Shown here piece by piece: positions 12,351-23,540 of a DNA stretch of 64,000 nucleotides (position 1 is the stretch's first letter; each line of letters starts with the position of its first letter). The stretch is from Dipteronia dyeriana (taxonomy: Eukaryota > Streptophyta > Magnoliopsida > Sapindales > Sapindaceae), in NCBI GenBank assembly GCA_032871835.1, contig CM065300.1:67715192-67779191 (forward strand). Reading direction: 5' to 3'. The notes under the pieces were generated by a model. It saw only the letters and a list, made by a program, of their open reading frames with translations, was not told the origin of the DNA and searched no databases. The position numbers were made by a program, and so were the translations under genes.

Positions 12351-12891
12351 AGCATTAGATTAGATCAGCCAAACGAAAGAAAGTTCTTTAATGGCACTTG
12401 TGGCTAGCAAGGAGCTATATGATATTGAGGTACTATTCTTTCCTTTCCTTTTGGATTCATATCATGTCAAAAAGGGGAAGAAAAGTGATGATACCAAAAC
12501 CTATGTCTTCTTAATCTTAGTTTCTTTTTTATGTCTATCTTTGAATTTGATATCTTGAATTCTTGGGTTTGTAATATTCAGATGAGATATTTGTTGATGG
12601 ATATTATGCATGTATTTAAGGGGAGGCATGTATCAATTTGGACTATTTTTTTTTTTTTATTCAAATATCTTGCCATATTTGTATGTGTATCTTGTATGTA
12701 CTTTATGCTTCAAGATGATTTTAGGCGACGACAAGAGAAGACTTACATTAAATAAATCAAGACTTGTTGAAGATTAGTCTAGGCGAATTAACTCATTGTA
12801 ATGTGAGGGTGAGTTTTTTTGACAAATCTTCATTTTGTAAATTTTAGTATTTGTGTAGGTGTTTTGACATAGAATTTGCCAAATGGGAGAT
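12351..12891 (+). other. 3' untranslated zone and polypurine tract of X
   Basis: Non-coding. It ends in the purine tract AAATGGGAGA (12881-12890), one base before the LTR. This tract primes plus-strand DNA synthesis in LTR elements and fixes the orientation of X as plus. Confidence 0.7.
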
Positions 12892-15338
12892 TGTTAGGTT
12901 TTTCAATCATGTGTTGGCATAATTCTATATAAAAACGACATTTTCCTTTGTATTGATTAGTTTTCTAGGATTGATGGTTTATCAGGCTTCAAGGAAATTG
13001 GACAACATTTCAAGCAAATTAGAGGCTACAAGAGGAACAAGATTTATTGCATATCAAAGGTATATACAGACCTTTTTTCTCTTGCAAGGCCTATGCACAT
13101 ATACACATTGCATCAATATGTGTCCCTGCATCGTTGTGCACATTTGGTATAACACAAACACACATATTATTGTATGCACATAAATTAGATTTAAATTGAC
13201 AAATTTTCTAAATTGCATGTTCTAGGACTATATCTAGGAAACGACATACTCGCGTGTTCATGTGTTTTTTTAATTGCGTTTGAGTGATATCAGATTTGAA
13301 TTTTTTCTTATATTATTCCTTGTTAAGTTCCGGTTGTTTCAGTTACTCATTCATTAGTTTTCAAGTTTTGTAGTGGAAGTTACAAAACTTTTCATACATT
13401 TATCGTACATGATTTTTATCCTTGTGTATCTAGTCGATTTCCATATATTTTATGAAAGTTTTGTTGATGTTCATATGCGTGAGGGAGTCCCGGTTCCTAA
13501 TTAAAAAATGAATTAAAAATCAAAGTTCAGAGGTCGGAGAAGGGTTGAAGAACGTAAGGGTTGTGCGTGGGATGAGGAGGTGCCTTGCACCCCTTCCCTG
13601 TGAAGGCATGTGGCCTCCACGTGCCTCCACGAGAAGGAGTGCCCTCTACACCCGTGAAGGCCAGGTGCCTTCATGGCATGCTGAGATGGCACTCCCTCAT
13701 TTGGTGGTTTTAAATCTTCTTTATTCCCTCTCCTTTAAATAGATTTTCCCTCCTCTTTCTAAGAAGAAAATTGAAAAACTTGTGCATAAATTTTCTCTCA
13801 AACTTTCTCAACTTCCAAACACCATATCTCACTCATTTGAAGTCAGTTTTGAGTTATTCAATTTGAAAATCTTTGTCTACCAGTCCTCTACCACCTTTTT
13901 GTGTATGGTTCATGTATAATCATTGATTAGGGTTAAAGACTCTAATAAAGCTAGTTTGTGCTTAAATAGACTTGTATGTTGAGTCAGGTATTCTTAAAAC
14001 CTTTGTTTTTACATGTTTAGGAGTTGTATTATGCCAGCTTTTAATCTAGGGGTATTTGTGTGTCGATTGATCTTATTTTGATGATTGATAGCCTTTATAC
14101 ATGCAAAATCCTCTTAACTGGATATTTGTAGGAATAACACATTTGTTTGTGTATTTAGAGCTTAATAGAGTTTAATTGATTATCTTGTGAATATATGCTT
14201 TAAATGATTGCTAGAGATTTATATTAAACATAATAATTGATTCTAGCATTGTTAGTTGTTTGAACAAAATCTAGATCTTTGGTGTGTGTGTTAGGGGTTT
14301 CACATACTCCAGGTTGTTTGTTCATATTATAAGATCTAGATAAACTTGTTTTGTGTATTTTGATGATTAAGTATAGTTCTTCATGAAGTGTACTTAATCC
14401 ATACATTTCATATGTTCATGCATTATTTGTATGGTTGCATTGTTTTAGGATTGTAAGCTAGAAAATCATACTTTGTGTACGCATTGTTCATTTCTAGTTT
14501 CCACAGGATATTTTGATCACATATTCTATGTTGCATGTGTCTGCATCATTTGCATTACACTTAGATCATTTGCCTTGCAATAGGTAGGAACTCTCATTTG
14601 GAGTGTGTAGCTTCTATTTGAGCAAGGAAGTCTCACTTGAAGTGTGAAGCTTCATATTGTGCAAGGGAGTCTTGTCTAGGATTGTGATGATCTAGATAGT
14701 CAAGCAAAGAAAATCTTTCTAGAGGCATGTGGATTGTCTTAGATAGGGTGTTGCTCTTTACTGGCATTCATAGTACTATGGTTAGAGAGTAGGAAAAGCT
14801 TTCATTAGTAAAAGGCTTGAGAGTAGGGTAGGAGGGATATCCAATAGGAAGTGTATCATGTAGATTGGTCACTTTTGAGGGTGTACTTTTATCCAACTAG
14901 TAAAAGTTATTGTGCCGGTGGTTGTGGTATCAAATCGTGGATGCTTCCTCTTAGGAGGTTTTACCACATAAAATCATGTGTTCAATTTCCCTATACTTAT
15001 CTCTTTGATTTTTTTATATGTGTTGTTGAATATCTTGTTTGGAACTACAGTGTTTGAAATTCTTTTACCAACAAGATTTTTTTGTGAATGGAAGTGCGTA
15101 ATAACTTATGAACAGAGTGAAATGATTTCACATACAAATTGTAGATTATGTTGACTTCGCTTGACTGAGCATGTCTTTCATTGATCTATATGTGCTTGTA
15201 TTTGCCTAATAAATTGTGTTACAAGCTATGCAGAGGGACAAACTGTTGTTTATTTCAAGGGATTGAAAAGAGGCATTAAAACCTATTCATCCCATTTTTA
15301 GGTTAGCTTTAGGCTAATTAACTGCGTTTGTATTTTCA
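12892..15338 (+). repeat. 3' LTR of X (2447 bp)
   Basis: Begins TGTTAGGTTTTTC directly after the purine tract and ends TTTGTATTTTCA. The start and end match the solo LTR at 61925-63652 (same TGTTAGGTTTT start and GTTTGTATTTTCA end). The middles differ, so these are related but distinct families. A CG-rich patch at 13545-13700 precedes a TATA-like TTTAAATAG (13734-13742). A degenerate repeat (gcaaggaagtct... gtgtgaagctt) lies at about 14590-14700 and also occurs, amplified, in the solo LTR. Confidence 0.8.
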
Positions 15339-16281
15339 ATAGAGGCTCACAACTTACATCAAGGCCTAGAAAGGTAGTCGATTATATAGACCTCCCACAG
15401 TCCATCATTATAGTTGTTACAGTAGCTCTAGCAGTCCTAGCTACTCTAGTCATTATAGCTGATCCCTTTATGCCTAGTACTTCCGCTAGGTCCAGTCATT
15501 CCTACAGTATAAAATAACTTAGTTGATCTACCTACTATTGATGAGTACTCATTTCAGTTAGAGCTTGTACTGGTACAGTCATTGGCAGATACATGTGCAC
15601 TAGTTTATTCCACATGAGGCCCACCTATTAGAGATGAGACAACTTGGTTGAGATTTGCCAAGAAGAGGAAGAACGCAGCAGCCAGAGAGGCTAGGTTGAA
15701 GGACCTGAAAGGGAAGGGAGCACTTGTAGGGCCTGAGCAGTTAGAGGAGGACTCAGAGTATTCATCATCACCAAAGTACCACCATTTCACAATTTTACCA
15801 TCAATATTTTATTTTGTATATCACATATGCATGACACTTGTTATTTTGGATGCTTGAACACATAATTTTTTTCTACTTCTATATTTAATTGGATTTTGTT
15901 TGATCATATAACATTCTGAGTGGTTATTGCCTTTTCATTTACTTTTTTGTTAAATTAATTTTTCTATATTTTTTTCTCTTTATTCTCCTGCTTAAAATAA
16001 GGGTGTGAGATCTTTTTGGTAGTTTATTTAGGCTAGAATGATCGTATTAATTTGTCCTGATGGATTAAAATGGTTTTTCTTGTTGAACTTTTCATTGTTG
16101 TATATATGCATGGATGTGGAACATATTGATTGAGTGCATCACTTAAATCTGTTATTGGGAAATGTTGATGGTTTAGGACATTGATATCTATTTGCATTGT
16201 GTTGGAAGTGTTGCATCATCTAACCCATTTTTAATGCCCTATAACATTAAGGTCAATGTCAAATTTAGGTTTGGGGGTACT
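15339..16281 (+). mobile_element. Athila-like internal remnant, plus strand
   Basis: No intact ORF. A short lysine/arginine-rich coding-like stretch (AKKRKNAAAREARLKDLKG) lies at about 15655-15720 and is followed by an acidic serine-rich tail. At 16240-16278 comes an Athila signature, 'gtcaatgtcaaattTAGGTTTGGGGGT', the plus-strand counterpart of minus-strand motifs in N (43605-43617) and A (near 61617). It marks the untranslated zone after gag-pol. Orientation is opposite to A and N. Confidence 0.5.
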
Positions 16282-17128
16282 TGTGTGCAACACACATGAC
16301 AATAGCTTTTGCCGTCCATGCAATTATCAAATCAAAATTTATAAAACCACAACTGTGCACTCAAATGCATAAAACATATATAGTGGAGAGTTAAGGTATC
16401 GTTCACAAAGATCGAGTATTAGTATGATCAGATATTTGCTCTAGTACTAAATACAACAAAAGTAAAAGAATTTGTTGACCTAAATATAACTAATGAATGT
16501 AAAAGTGCAATTTAAACTGTAAGAATGCGAAATAGAGTGAAAATATATGATAATGGTATGAGAGATGATGCAATCATAACATAAGTAATGGGGGATCCAT
16601 TTAAAATTACAAAGCATTTGATTGATGAGGGTTAATCTAACTTTAGGAGTGATTTGGAGTCAACAATGCTCACTAGTGACTGCTAGGCCAGATTTGGAGA
16701 ATTGGAGACTCTTATCACTTCAACTCTCTACTACTCAACTACTAGGTTGGCTTATGAGAGAGTCCCTCTTGAAGAATATATAGATTCTAATGGTAAGGAA
16801 AGTCTTGGAAAGGCATATTCACAATCCACCTCTTTTCATTGAGACCTAAATGCATAAGAATGGCATATTCACTACACATTCATTCCATACAATTTAGCTT
16901 GTTTAAACACCTTAAAAGTGATTATCTAACTTGGCTTGAGAGAGGGCATATCTACTCAATCATAGAAGATGTATACTCCAATATTAAAAACTCAAACGAT
17001 GTTGAAATTCATCAAGAACCAAGAGAGGGCATATATACTCAATTCAACTGACAATCATAAAAATTAATTCGTTTAATGAAAATGAATAATCAAGTAACAA
17101 AAATATAGTGGGTCACCAACAATTCATG
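16282..17128 (-). repeat. Athila-type LTR fragment 1
   Basis: Homologous in order and spacing to the start of the next LTR (17129 onward). Shared landmarks are 'ataaaac..aa.tg.cac' and, about 110 bp in, 'ggtatcgttcaca' (about 16396 here, 17212 there). By analogy with N, whose orientation is fixed by its primer binding site, this is the terminal part of a minus-oriented LTR. It is cut off by the next LTR at about 17129. No gene is visible. Confidence 0.5.
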
Positions 17129-17730
17129 GTGTACGTATAAAATAGCTTGTCAAACAAAATTCATAAACCCAAATTGCACTTAAAGTTGATAAACAATATA
17201 GTAACGAGTAGGGTATCGTTCACAGGGAAATGGAAATCAAATGGCTAAAACTAGTTACCTAGTATTAAACTAAAACAATGAAATAAAAGTAAATATCAAT
17301 GGTTGGGTTTTTGAAATGTTAATTGCTACACAACAAACTACAATTATTTTAATTAAACTAACAATTAGCAAGAATGTGGAGAGATATGATAATGAGATGA
17401 GTGGGAGTCAATGCAATCAAACACAAATAGTTGGCAATCCATTCTTTAAGAACCAATTTGATCAATTAGGGCTAATCTTCCTAGCTTGAGTTTTTGGGAT
17501 GGCTTGGTTTGGAATACTTATAATCCACTGCTTTCACTCTTGCCTTGGAAAGATGTGTTGTGGTCGGGATGGCTTGGATTGGAATGCTCACAACACACCC
17601 TTTTCACCTAGCCGGGGTATGAAGGATTGTAATGCTCACAACATATGCCATCTGATTCAAATGAGCTTGACTTAGCACCTAATGTGTATATGGTTAAAAA
17701 TATAAATTGATATCAAATATGGACCGTGAG

Positions 17731-17965
17731 TTGGAATGCCTACTTGGCTCACAAAGACACTATTGTCCGACCTTTACAAATGATTGTGAGTTGGAATGCC
17801 TACCCAAACCAAGGTGAATATTGAATGCTTTTAAAAACTAAATTTAACCACTATGTGAATGGGAGTTAGAATGCCTACCCACTTTACCAAGATTAAAATT
17901 AAAGCACAATTACTCAAATAAGTTCAATCAATCAATAAGAAATAAGTGTTGGAATGCCTACTTAA
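17731..17965. repeat. Degenerate repeated motif in A LTR
   Basis: Four copies of (G)AGTTGGAATGCCTACYY at spacings of roughly 56 to 83 bp, each followed by a different AT-rich spacer. Related 'gggatggcttgg.ttggaat' copies precede them at 17500-17590. Confidence 0.6.
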
Positions 17966-18336
17966 TTCTAGAGATGATTATACACAATTAATCACAATAA
18001 ATGGAATTATGATCAAATCAATGTATGGTAAAAAACCCACAAATTCATATTCAATTACATAACTCCCACTATAGGGTTTAGGTACTCATGACAATTACAA
18101 TAAAATAACAAGGAGAAAAGAGATAGAGAAGACCCATGTAGAGATTTATCCTTCCTTGAAGCTTGAATACAATTATCCAAGTGTCCTTGAGTAGATAAGA
18201 ATGAAGGATGGTTAGATTTGGTGAGGAATGTTTCCTAAATCTAGATTAGTGATTAGATATGGGAAATTTAGTGTTTGGAAGAGATAATAGTGGAAGAGAT
18301 GATTCAGAGATCCCCTTTTCGTTTCAAGAAATAATA

Positions 18337-18344
18337 TATTTATA
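18337..18344 (-). promoter_or_regulatory. Putative TATA box of A LTR
   Basis: Plus-strand TATTTATA, which reads TATAAATA on the minus strand, in an otherwise ordinary context. Its strand agrees with the minus orientation inferred for A. Confidence 0.5.
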
Positions 18345-18531
18345 GGGTCCCAAGATTAGGTCTGGAAATACTGATGTGGCAGTTCTGACTCGTGAAATGT
18401 GCGGGTAGTGCATGGGTAGAGACCTGTGTAGTGGTCGTACAGAGCCCTGATGCTTTTGATTCTTCTATATGAGTTTGGCGTATACGCAGGTTAATCGAAG
18501 GTTAGGACCCACGAACTAACTTGATGGGTGT

Positions 18532-19312
18532 TGTTGATGGTGATTTTTTGATCAATTATAATTCACCACACGTCTCACAAAATGGATGCAAATAAATATG
18601 AATAATAAATTGCAAAAGTAAAAAGGTTATATTAAAGATAATATTTTATGTGGTAAAACCCCAAGGTGGGGAAACATCCACGTCGATGGTGAGAAAAATT
18701 CACTTTGTAGAAGATAATTGCAACCCTCAATCTCTCTCGCACTTTTTGTAAGCAAAATTTGCCTTCACCCCTCAATGGTTGTTATTGGAGTCTAATTCTT
18801 TGTGTACAAGTAAGGTAAGTTCTAGTAGTGGAACCAAATTCTTACTTATTGGAGTCGTTTCATTTTTCTTCTCTATTTACGTGTATTGCATTTTAATTGC
18901 CTCAGATCTTTTACTTAATGAGTACCTTGATATCAACAAGGAAGTTAGTTTCCTTATCAAAATGTTCTTCTAGATGTCTTGCTTGGGTCGGATTCCTATT
19001 CTGCTTATCAGAGTCGTAACTTTAATAAATCAGAATATTATCTACGTGTCAGTCAATCGATCATCTGCCAATCTTGACCAAAGTCCCTTTCTTCGACCTG
19101 TGGTTTTCCCATATCACAAACTTCACCCCAACCATCTTTTTGGTCCCGTTCAGGTCTTCTTACCCGATCATCTGGGTCATTTTAGTCGTGAGGCTTATGA
19201 GCCTTCTATGGTCAACTTAGGTTGATTCTGTTTGTTTGACTTTTGGTGATGTGGCACCCCTGAGCCTTATCTTTTGTTGACATGTCATGCTATCTAAATT
19301 TCACCAATAATA
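18532..19312 (-). repeat. T 3' LTR (left copy)
   Basis: About 781 bp, from TGTTGATGG to CCAATAATA, homologous over its length to 36127-36910. The outer dinucleotide has mutated: CCAATAACA in the other copy reads CCAATAATA here. No coding content. Confidence 0.85.
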
Positions 19313-19967
19313 ATACCTCATAAACGTACAAGACCGAGTATCTAGTTCCTAATGGGAACCCACTTGACGAAGTGTGTTTAACTTATTCTTTTATTTTGTC
19401 TCATAGCTCATTAATACGTATTAAATGCGTAACAACTAAGAGTTAACCCTAACCACATTCGTTTCGGCTGATGCAGTCATTAGCAATTTTTTGAATTTCA
19501 AACGCCACATGATTTTCGGGGTTTGTACACCTACTCCCACTCTCGCACGTTATGCATGGTGATGTTTACTTATTATGGTGACATCATCCACTCTTATATA
19601 TGACTCAAAACTTTTCCAATTCACTATAACGACTCTATATTTTCTTTTGTAAAATACCCTAATATTTCCTTCTTCTCAAAATCTCAAGCTTTTTTCTTTG
19701 TTCTACCTCTTCTTTATTAACGGTTTGCATTCCGTTGCTCTCACCAATCTCTCAGGTGTGGATCCTACCCTTTATTATTGATATTTCAAACTTCTCGTGC
19801 ATGCCATTGAGGCAGGTGATAAAAAGAATATCGTTAAGCTTGAGTCTATACTTTGGAGCCACTTTCTCACTTATCCATCGCTTTAAATGTTTATTACTCT
19901 GTTGCCCAACCTGAATTTATTCCTTGCTAATCAATCTTCTTTTACCTATATTGATGTTTGTCCAGAT
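19313..19967 (+). promoter_or_regulatory. Possible plus-strand promoter and leader of the antisense ORF
   Basis: No ORF. A plus-strand TATA-like box (TATATAT, 19595-19601) is followed by a pyrimidine-rich leader and then the ATG at 19968. Another Y-rich tract ending in 'ctctcag' lies at about 19755. The arrangement looks like an independent promoter and 5' leader for the opposite-strand ORF. This is inference from layout only. Confidence 0.4.
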
Positions 19968-21636
19968 ATGTCAAGGACAATGAGTTCAAGGCAAGCTGCT
20001 AGGGCATCTCCCAAGGAAACCACCTGTCTTACGAGTGGTTTGAAGATAATCTCACATTAACTGAAGATGGAGGAGAGTTTAAGAGAAAATGTTAAAAAAT
20101 TTATATCGATCATCCATCTGCTTTAGACTACAAAATAAATATGGTGACAGATAAAGAACATGGAAAGTTCAGGGATCGGTTTGACATCCCTCATTCGGTG
20201 TAACTAATCACCAACAACGAACGCACCATATGGAACCTTCCCCATGATGCTGTTGCTTTTTATGGGGCCATACTGTCTTCTAGGGTCACTATCCCCACTC
20301 AACCCTTCATTGATCAGTTTTTGGCTGATACGGACATCAATCCTGTATAACTTGTGGCACCTGTGGAAGAAGATGAGGGCCAAGTATCCCCCGATCCCTC
20401 AGGAGATACGTAACTTTTATACCCTTGGTTGCTCAGATGATGGAGGCACCTTCTATCTGTAGTCGACCTCATCAAACAACTGGGTTCCTTATTTTTTTGA
20501 TGATAAGTCTGCTCCTCTCACTTATAAGGATCACAAAGGCTTCATCTGGGGTTTCCCCTTCTTAAACAAGTATGGGAAAAATAGTTGGTTCGTCTTTAGT
20601 GGTGAGGGGCGAGATCATGGTAACCGACCCCAATTAATGGTTGACCAGGAATTATGTCCCGAGGCACTTCTATGGCCCCGATTATAGAATAAGACTGTGT
20701 CTGTGATGAATCAGGGCTACATTAACATGGTCATTAAGGTGGCATAAATTTCTTGGGAGGTCAAAGACCACCTTAATATGTACACAAAGAAGGAACTAAT
20801 AGAGTTAGGGCTTTTCCCAACTATCTCTACTCAGTGTAAGCGTTGTAAGTCTCGACTCCCCTGTCTCTTGGTATTTGTTGTGTGTATTTGTCATTTTTGT
20901 TTTTCATTTGGTTTTCTTGTCAGTGTATGAGATGTATGTTTTTTTTAGAGACCAAGCTGAGAAGGATAAAAACCTTGACCGGGTAAGTAGAAAAGTGGCT
21001 GCCAATCAGATGGCTTAAGGAATTGCACCCATCGAGCATGACTTAGTGGGGCATATATATGAGCCTGATCGCAGCACTTCGGTGGCTTCTATTGGGCAGG
21101 CTGAAAGTAGTAGTCATGATGCCACTCTTAGAGACAGTAGAAGAGGGTCCTCCAAGGACAGGTCCACTCGAGTGAGGTCTACCCAAGAGAGATCTAACCG
21201 AGATAGGTCCAATAGGGAGAGATCTAGCAGAGATAGGTCAAGCAGTGAGAGGTCCATTAGGTAGGAATCTGGTAGAGTAATTCCTGATGAAAAAGTGGCC
21301 AAGACTGTGGCAGGGTCTTTTGCACCCGATGCCATCCACAAACGGATGGATGATTCTCTTATCACTGACCTGGTGGTTTGCCATTTGGGGGTTGACCCTA
21401 TAATCCTTGATGTGAACGAGGATTACCAGGAGACTCTAACTGACTTAAATTCACTGGAGCAGCGATGGAAGAGGAGGGGTGACCGTAAATCTACAACATT
21501 TGTTTCCCTCTCTTCTGCCCCGACCATGGCAATTGAGCCACCCCTGGCCAAGGTTGAGCCTCTGAGAGGCAGAGATACGGGGCCATCTACAACTATCCTT
21601 CAGATTGGAGAGGGTGGTGGAACTTTAAAAACTTAA
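19968..21636 (+). pseudogene. Antisense accessory ORF (aORF) of T
   Basis: Plus-strand reading, opposite to T's pol, broken by several stops and shifts. It starts at ATG 19968 (MSRTMSSRQAARAS). Next comes a block at 20240-20340 (AVAFYGAILSSRVTIPTQPF, then IDQFLADTDIN) and one at 20460-20640 (NNWVPYFFDD, KGFIWGFPF, WFVFSGE). These resemble plant ORFs annotated as 'putative gypsy-type transposon' proteins. A plausible intron lies at 20836-20923 (GTAAG to TTGTCAG). Downstream come the RS-rich repeat (21160-21261) and an acidic/charged C-terminal part (21295-21636, WKRRGDRKS). Function is unknown; such extra ORFs are a Tat-lineage feature. Identification rests on position, strand and partial motif likeness. 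Confidence 0.6.
21160..21261 (+). repeat. 15-bp tandem repeat coding RS-type pentapeptides
   Basis: Seven units of 15 bp, each coding RS[T/N/S/I][R/Q/S][D/E/V] (for example RSNRD, RSNRE, RSSRD). The final unit is cut short. Charge alternates as in SR-protein RS domains. The reading frame is kept through all units and ends at a stop just after the array. Confidence 0.85.
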
Positions 21637-21964
21637 AGTGTTGCTGACCTGACCCTTTCGGCTGTACCCTCTACCCTCTCTAGCTCTGGTCGTGACGGGT
21701 CTACTCCATTAGTTTCAACGATTGCTCCTGCATCCGGTTCTTCTTTACCTCCTAGTTTGGGTCACTTCTCGTGCATACCCTCTTTCCATACTTTATGCCA
21801 AGTCAGCTCGCGAGGGGTATATCGCTAACGGATATTGGAGGAAGGCTAGAGCTGCTAGTACCTCAGAACAGATCCGTATGATCTTTAATAACAGGGTTTT
21901 AGTAAGTGCCTTTCGGCTTTACCTTTCACATATGTGCATCAATATTCACATAAATGTCTGTTAA

Positions 21965-22570
21965 AGTCATCTCCATGGTCCGGTATGCCCAGAACACTTC
22001 GTGCAACTTGTTTGCCCAATTCCCTTTCTTAGCATCTAGTTTTATGTTCAAGGTATGCTTAATTATCTTATTTACTTCTTCCTTCTGGCCATTGGTATGA
22101 GGATGGGTTAGTGTGGCCTAATACCTCTTTATGCAAAAATCCTAACACATGTCCCTAAAGTTATCACTGTCAAATTGTGTCCTGTTATCTGTGATTATTA
22201 TATCCGGGATTCCAAATCGGTAGATAATATTCTTTTTCATAAAAATTGTCATGTTAGTCATAGTTATATTCACTAGTACTTTTGCCTCCACCTATTTTGT
22301 GAAGTGGTCTATAGCCACATTGGCGTACTTTGCTTCTCTTTTGGTTACCGCTAGTATTGGGCCAATCAGATCTTGTCCCCACATTACAAACAGCTACGGC
22401 GATGTCATGTTCTTCAACTGTTCAGGGGCCTTTTGATGTCATTGGCTATCCTCTGACAATTGTTGCACTGTTCTGCGATCGTTTGAGTGTCCTGAAAAAT
22501 AGGGGTCGACAGAAGAAGCCCTGTCTAAGAGTATTGTACTCTAGGCTTTTACCCTGGAGTGATTCCCACA
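21965..22570 (-). pseudogene. T integrase remnant
   Basis: Minus-strand Ty3/gypsy integrase. A CNNCQ zinc-binding half-site is at about 22470. The catalytic core shows AIDHFTK (first Asp, about 22300), ITDNRTQFDS (second Asp, about 22180) and HPHTNGQKEEVNK (Glu, about 22080), then WANKLHEVFWAYRT at about 21990. All three acidic residues are still readable, but stops occur (for example TAG within the expected FTKWVEAK). It would insert the element's cDNA. A spacer of about 300 bp separates it from the antisense ORF. Confidence 0.85.
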
Positions 22571-22789
22571 CACCGTGGATGCTTTTTAATATCTGTCTAC
22601 CTTTTGTTAGGCAAATGCACCTCTGTAAAGCCTTTGAAAATCACCTCTTATGCAGTCTCTTCTGCTCCAATTATTAAGTATCTACTTGCTCTATATCTGA
22701 GGTGCTTTACTTCAGTTATCTTTGCTGGGAGCATTCCATCTTCTAGGTATTCCTTAATCGGGGTCATCCAGGTAGCCTGTCTTTCTTTA

Positions 22790-23540
22790 ATTACTCATAT
22801 CTTCGATGCTCCCTCTACATCTTTGATGCTTGGCCTTTTTAGTTGAGAAACTGGAATAGTCTTTGACAGTATGCTGATAGTTGTTAATGTCAACTTTGAA
22901 AGAGCATCGACCTTCTCATTCTTTTCCCTTAGGATTTGAGTAATCAAGTAGGCCTTGATTCTCCCAAGCAGTGGCCATCTCCAGATAAACAGCCATGTTA
23001 TTGTCTTTGACCTGATATTCATTCAAGATTTGGTTCGTCACCACTTGTAAGTCACTGAATATCTCCAGCTCATCCACCCCTAGTGTTGTGCAAACCCTAA
23101 GTCTTGCCAAAAGTGCCCCATATTCGGCCATGTTATTAGTGGCTTTGAAGTCAACCCATAGGGTATACTCTATCTGACCACCTTCCTAAATGGATATCAC
23201 TATGCCTGCCCTGCTACTGTGTGAGTTTGATGACCCATGAACTTGTAATATCCATGTAAATTTTTCCTTTTCCTTTTCCCCGAGCATCTTGATCACCTCG
23301 TTTTTTAGCTCAACGAACTCAGTGATTAGGTCAGCTATAACTTACCCTTTTATTGTGGCTCTTGAAAAGTATGTTATATCGAACACACTCAACTCTACTG
23401 CCCATTTGGTTATCCTCCTAAAAACCTCTGGTTTTTATAGAATTTGCTTCAGTGGGCAATCTGTGTTAACCTCAATCTTGTGAGCATGAAAATAGGGTCT
23501 CAGCTTTCTTGCTACTATTACGAGTGCTAGCGCCATCTGC
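22790..23540 (-). pseudogene. T RNase H remnant and RT connection
   Basis: Minus strand. NNMAEYGALLARLR (about 23130) and DLQVVTNQILNEYQVKDNNM (about 23030) match the plant Ty3/gypsy RNase H core. Upstream are FTWILQVHGSS (the first catalytic Asp position is replaced) and a typical connection ending VFDITYFSRATIKG. A frameshift lies near 22930. It would degrade the RNA strand during reverse transcription. Confidence 0.75.

Larger units (their letters stand above)
8570..15338 (+). mobile_element. Element X: LTR element with gag and envelope-like remnants, 3' LTR
   Basis: Plus-strand remnant of a long LTR retrotransposon. From left to right it holds the end of a gag-like ORF (8570-9290), about 2 kb without recognisable coding, an envelope-like/plant-transposon-protein ORF (11317-12350), a purine tract (12881-12890) and a full 3' LTR (12892-15338). 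Integrase and reverse transcriptase were not found, and the left part is cut off at the family-B LTR. The gag type and downstream envelope-like ORF recall SIRE/Maximus-type Copia elements. That placement is inference. Confidence 0.6.
17129..18531 (-). repeat. A 3' LTR, left part
   Basis: Left part of the Athila-like LTR of element A, interrupted by element T and resumed at 36911-37186. It has a minus-strand TATA box at 18337-18344, with a CG-containing patch upstream of it (18370-18500). Degenerate copies of GAGTTGGAATGCCTAC are scattered in it at about 17731, 17787, 17865 and 17948. The left end (TGTACG at 17129) is placed by alignment to LTR fragment 1 and is approximate. Confidence 0.65.

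Noticed and set aside
22330..22677. 115-codon plus-strand frame
   Set aside because: Shadow of the minus-strand integrase of T, whose catalytic motifs read on the other strand.
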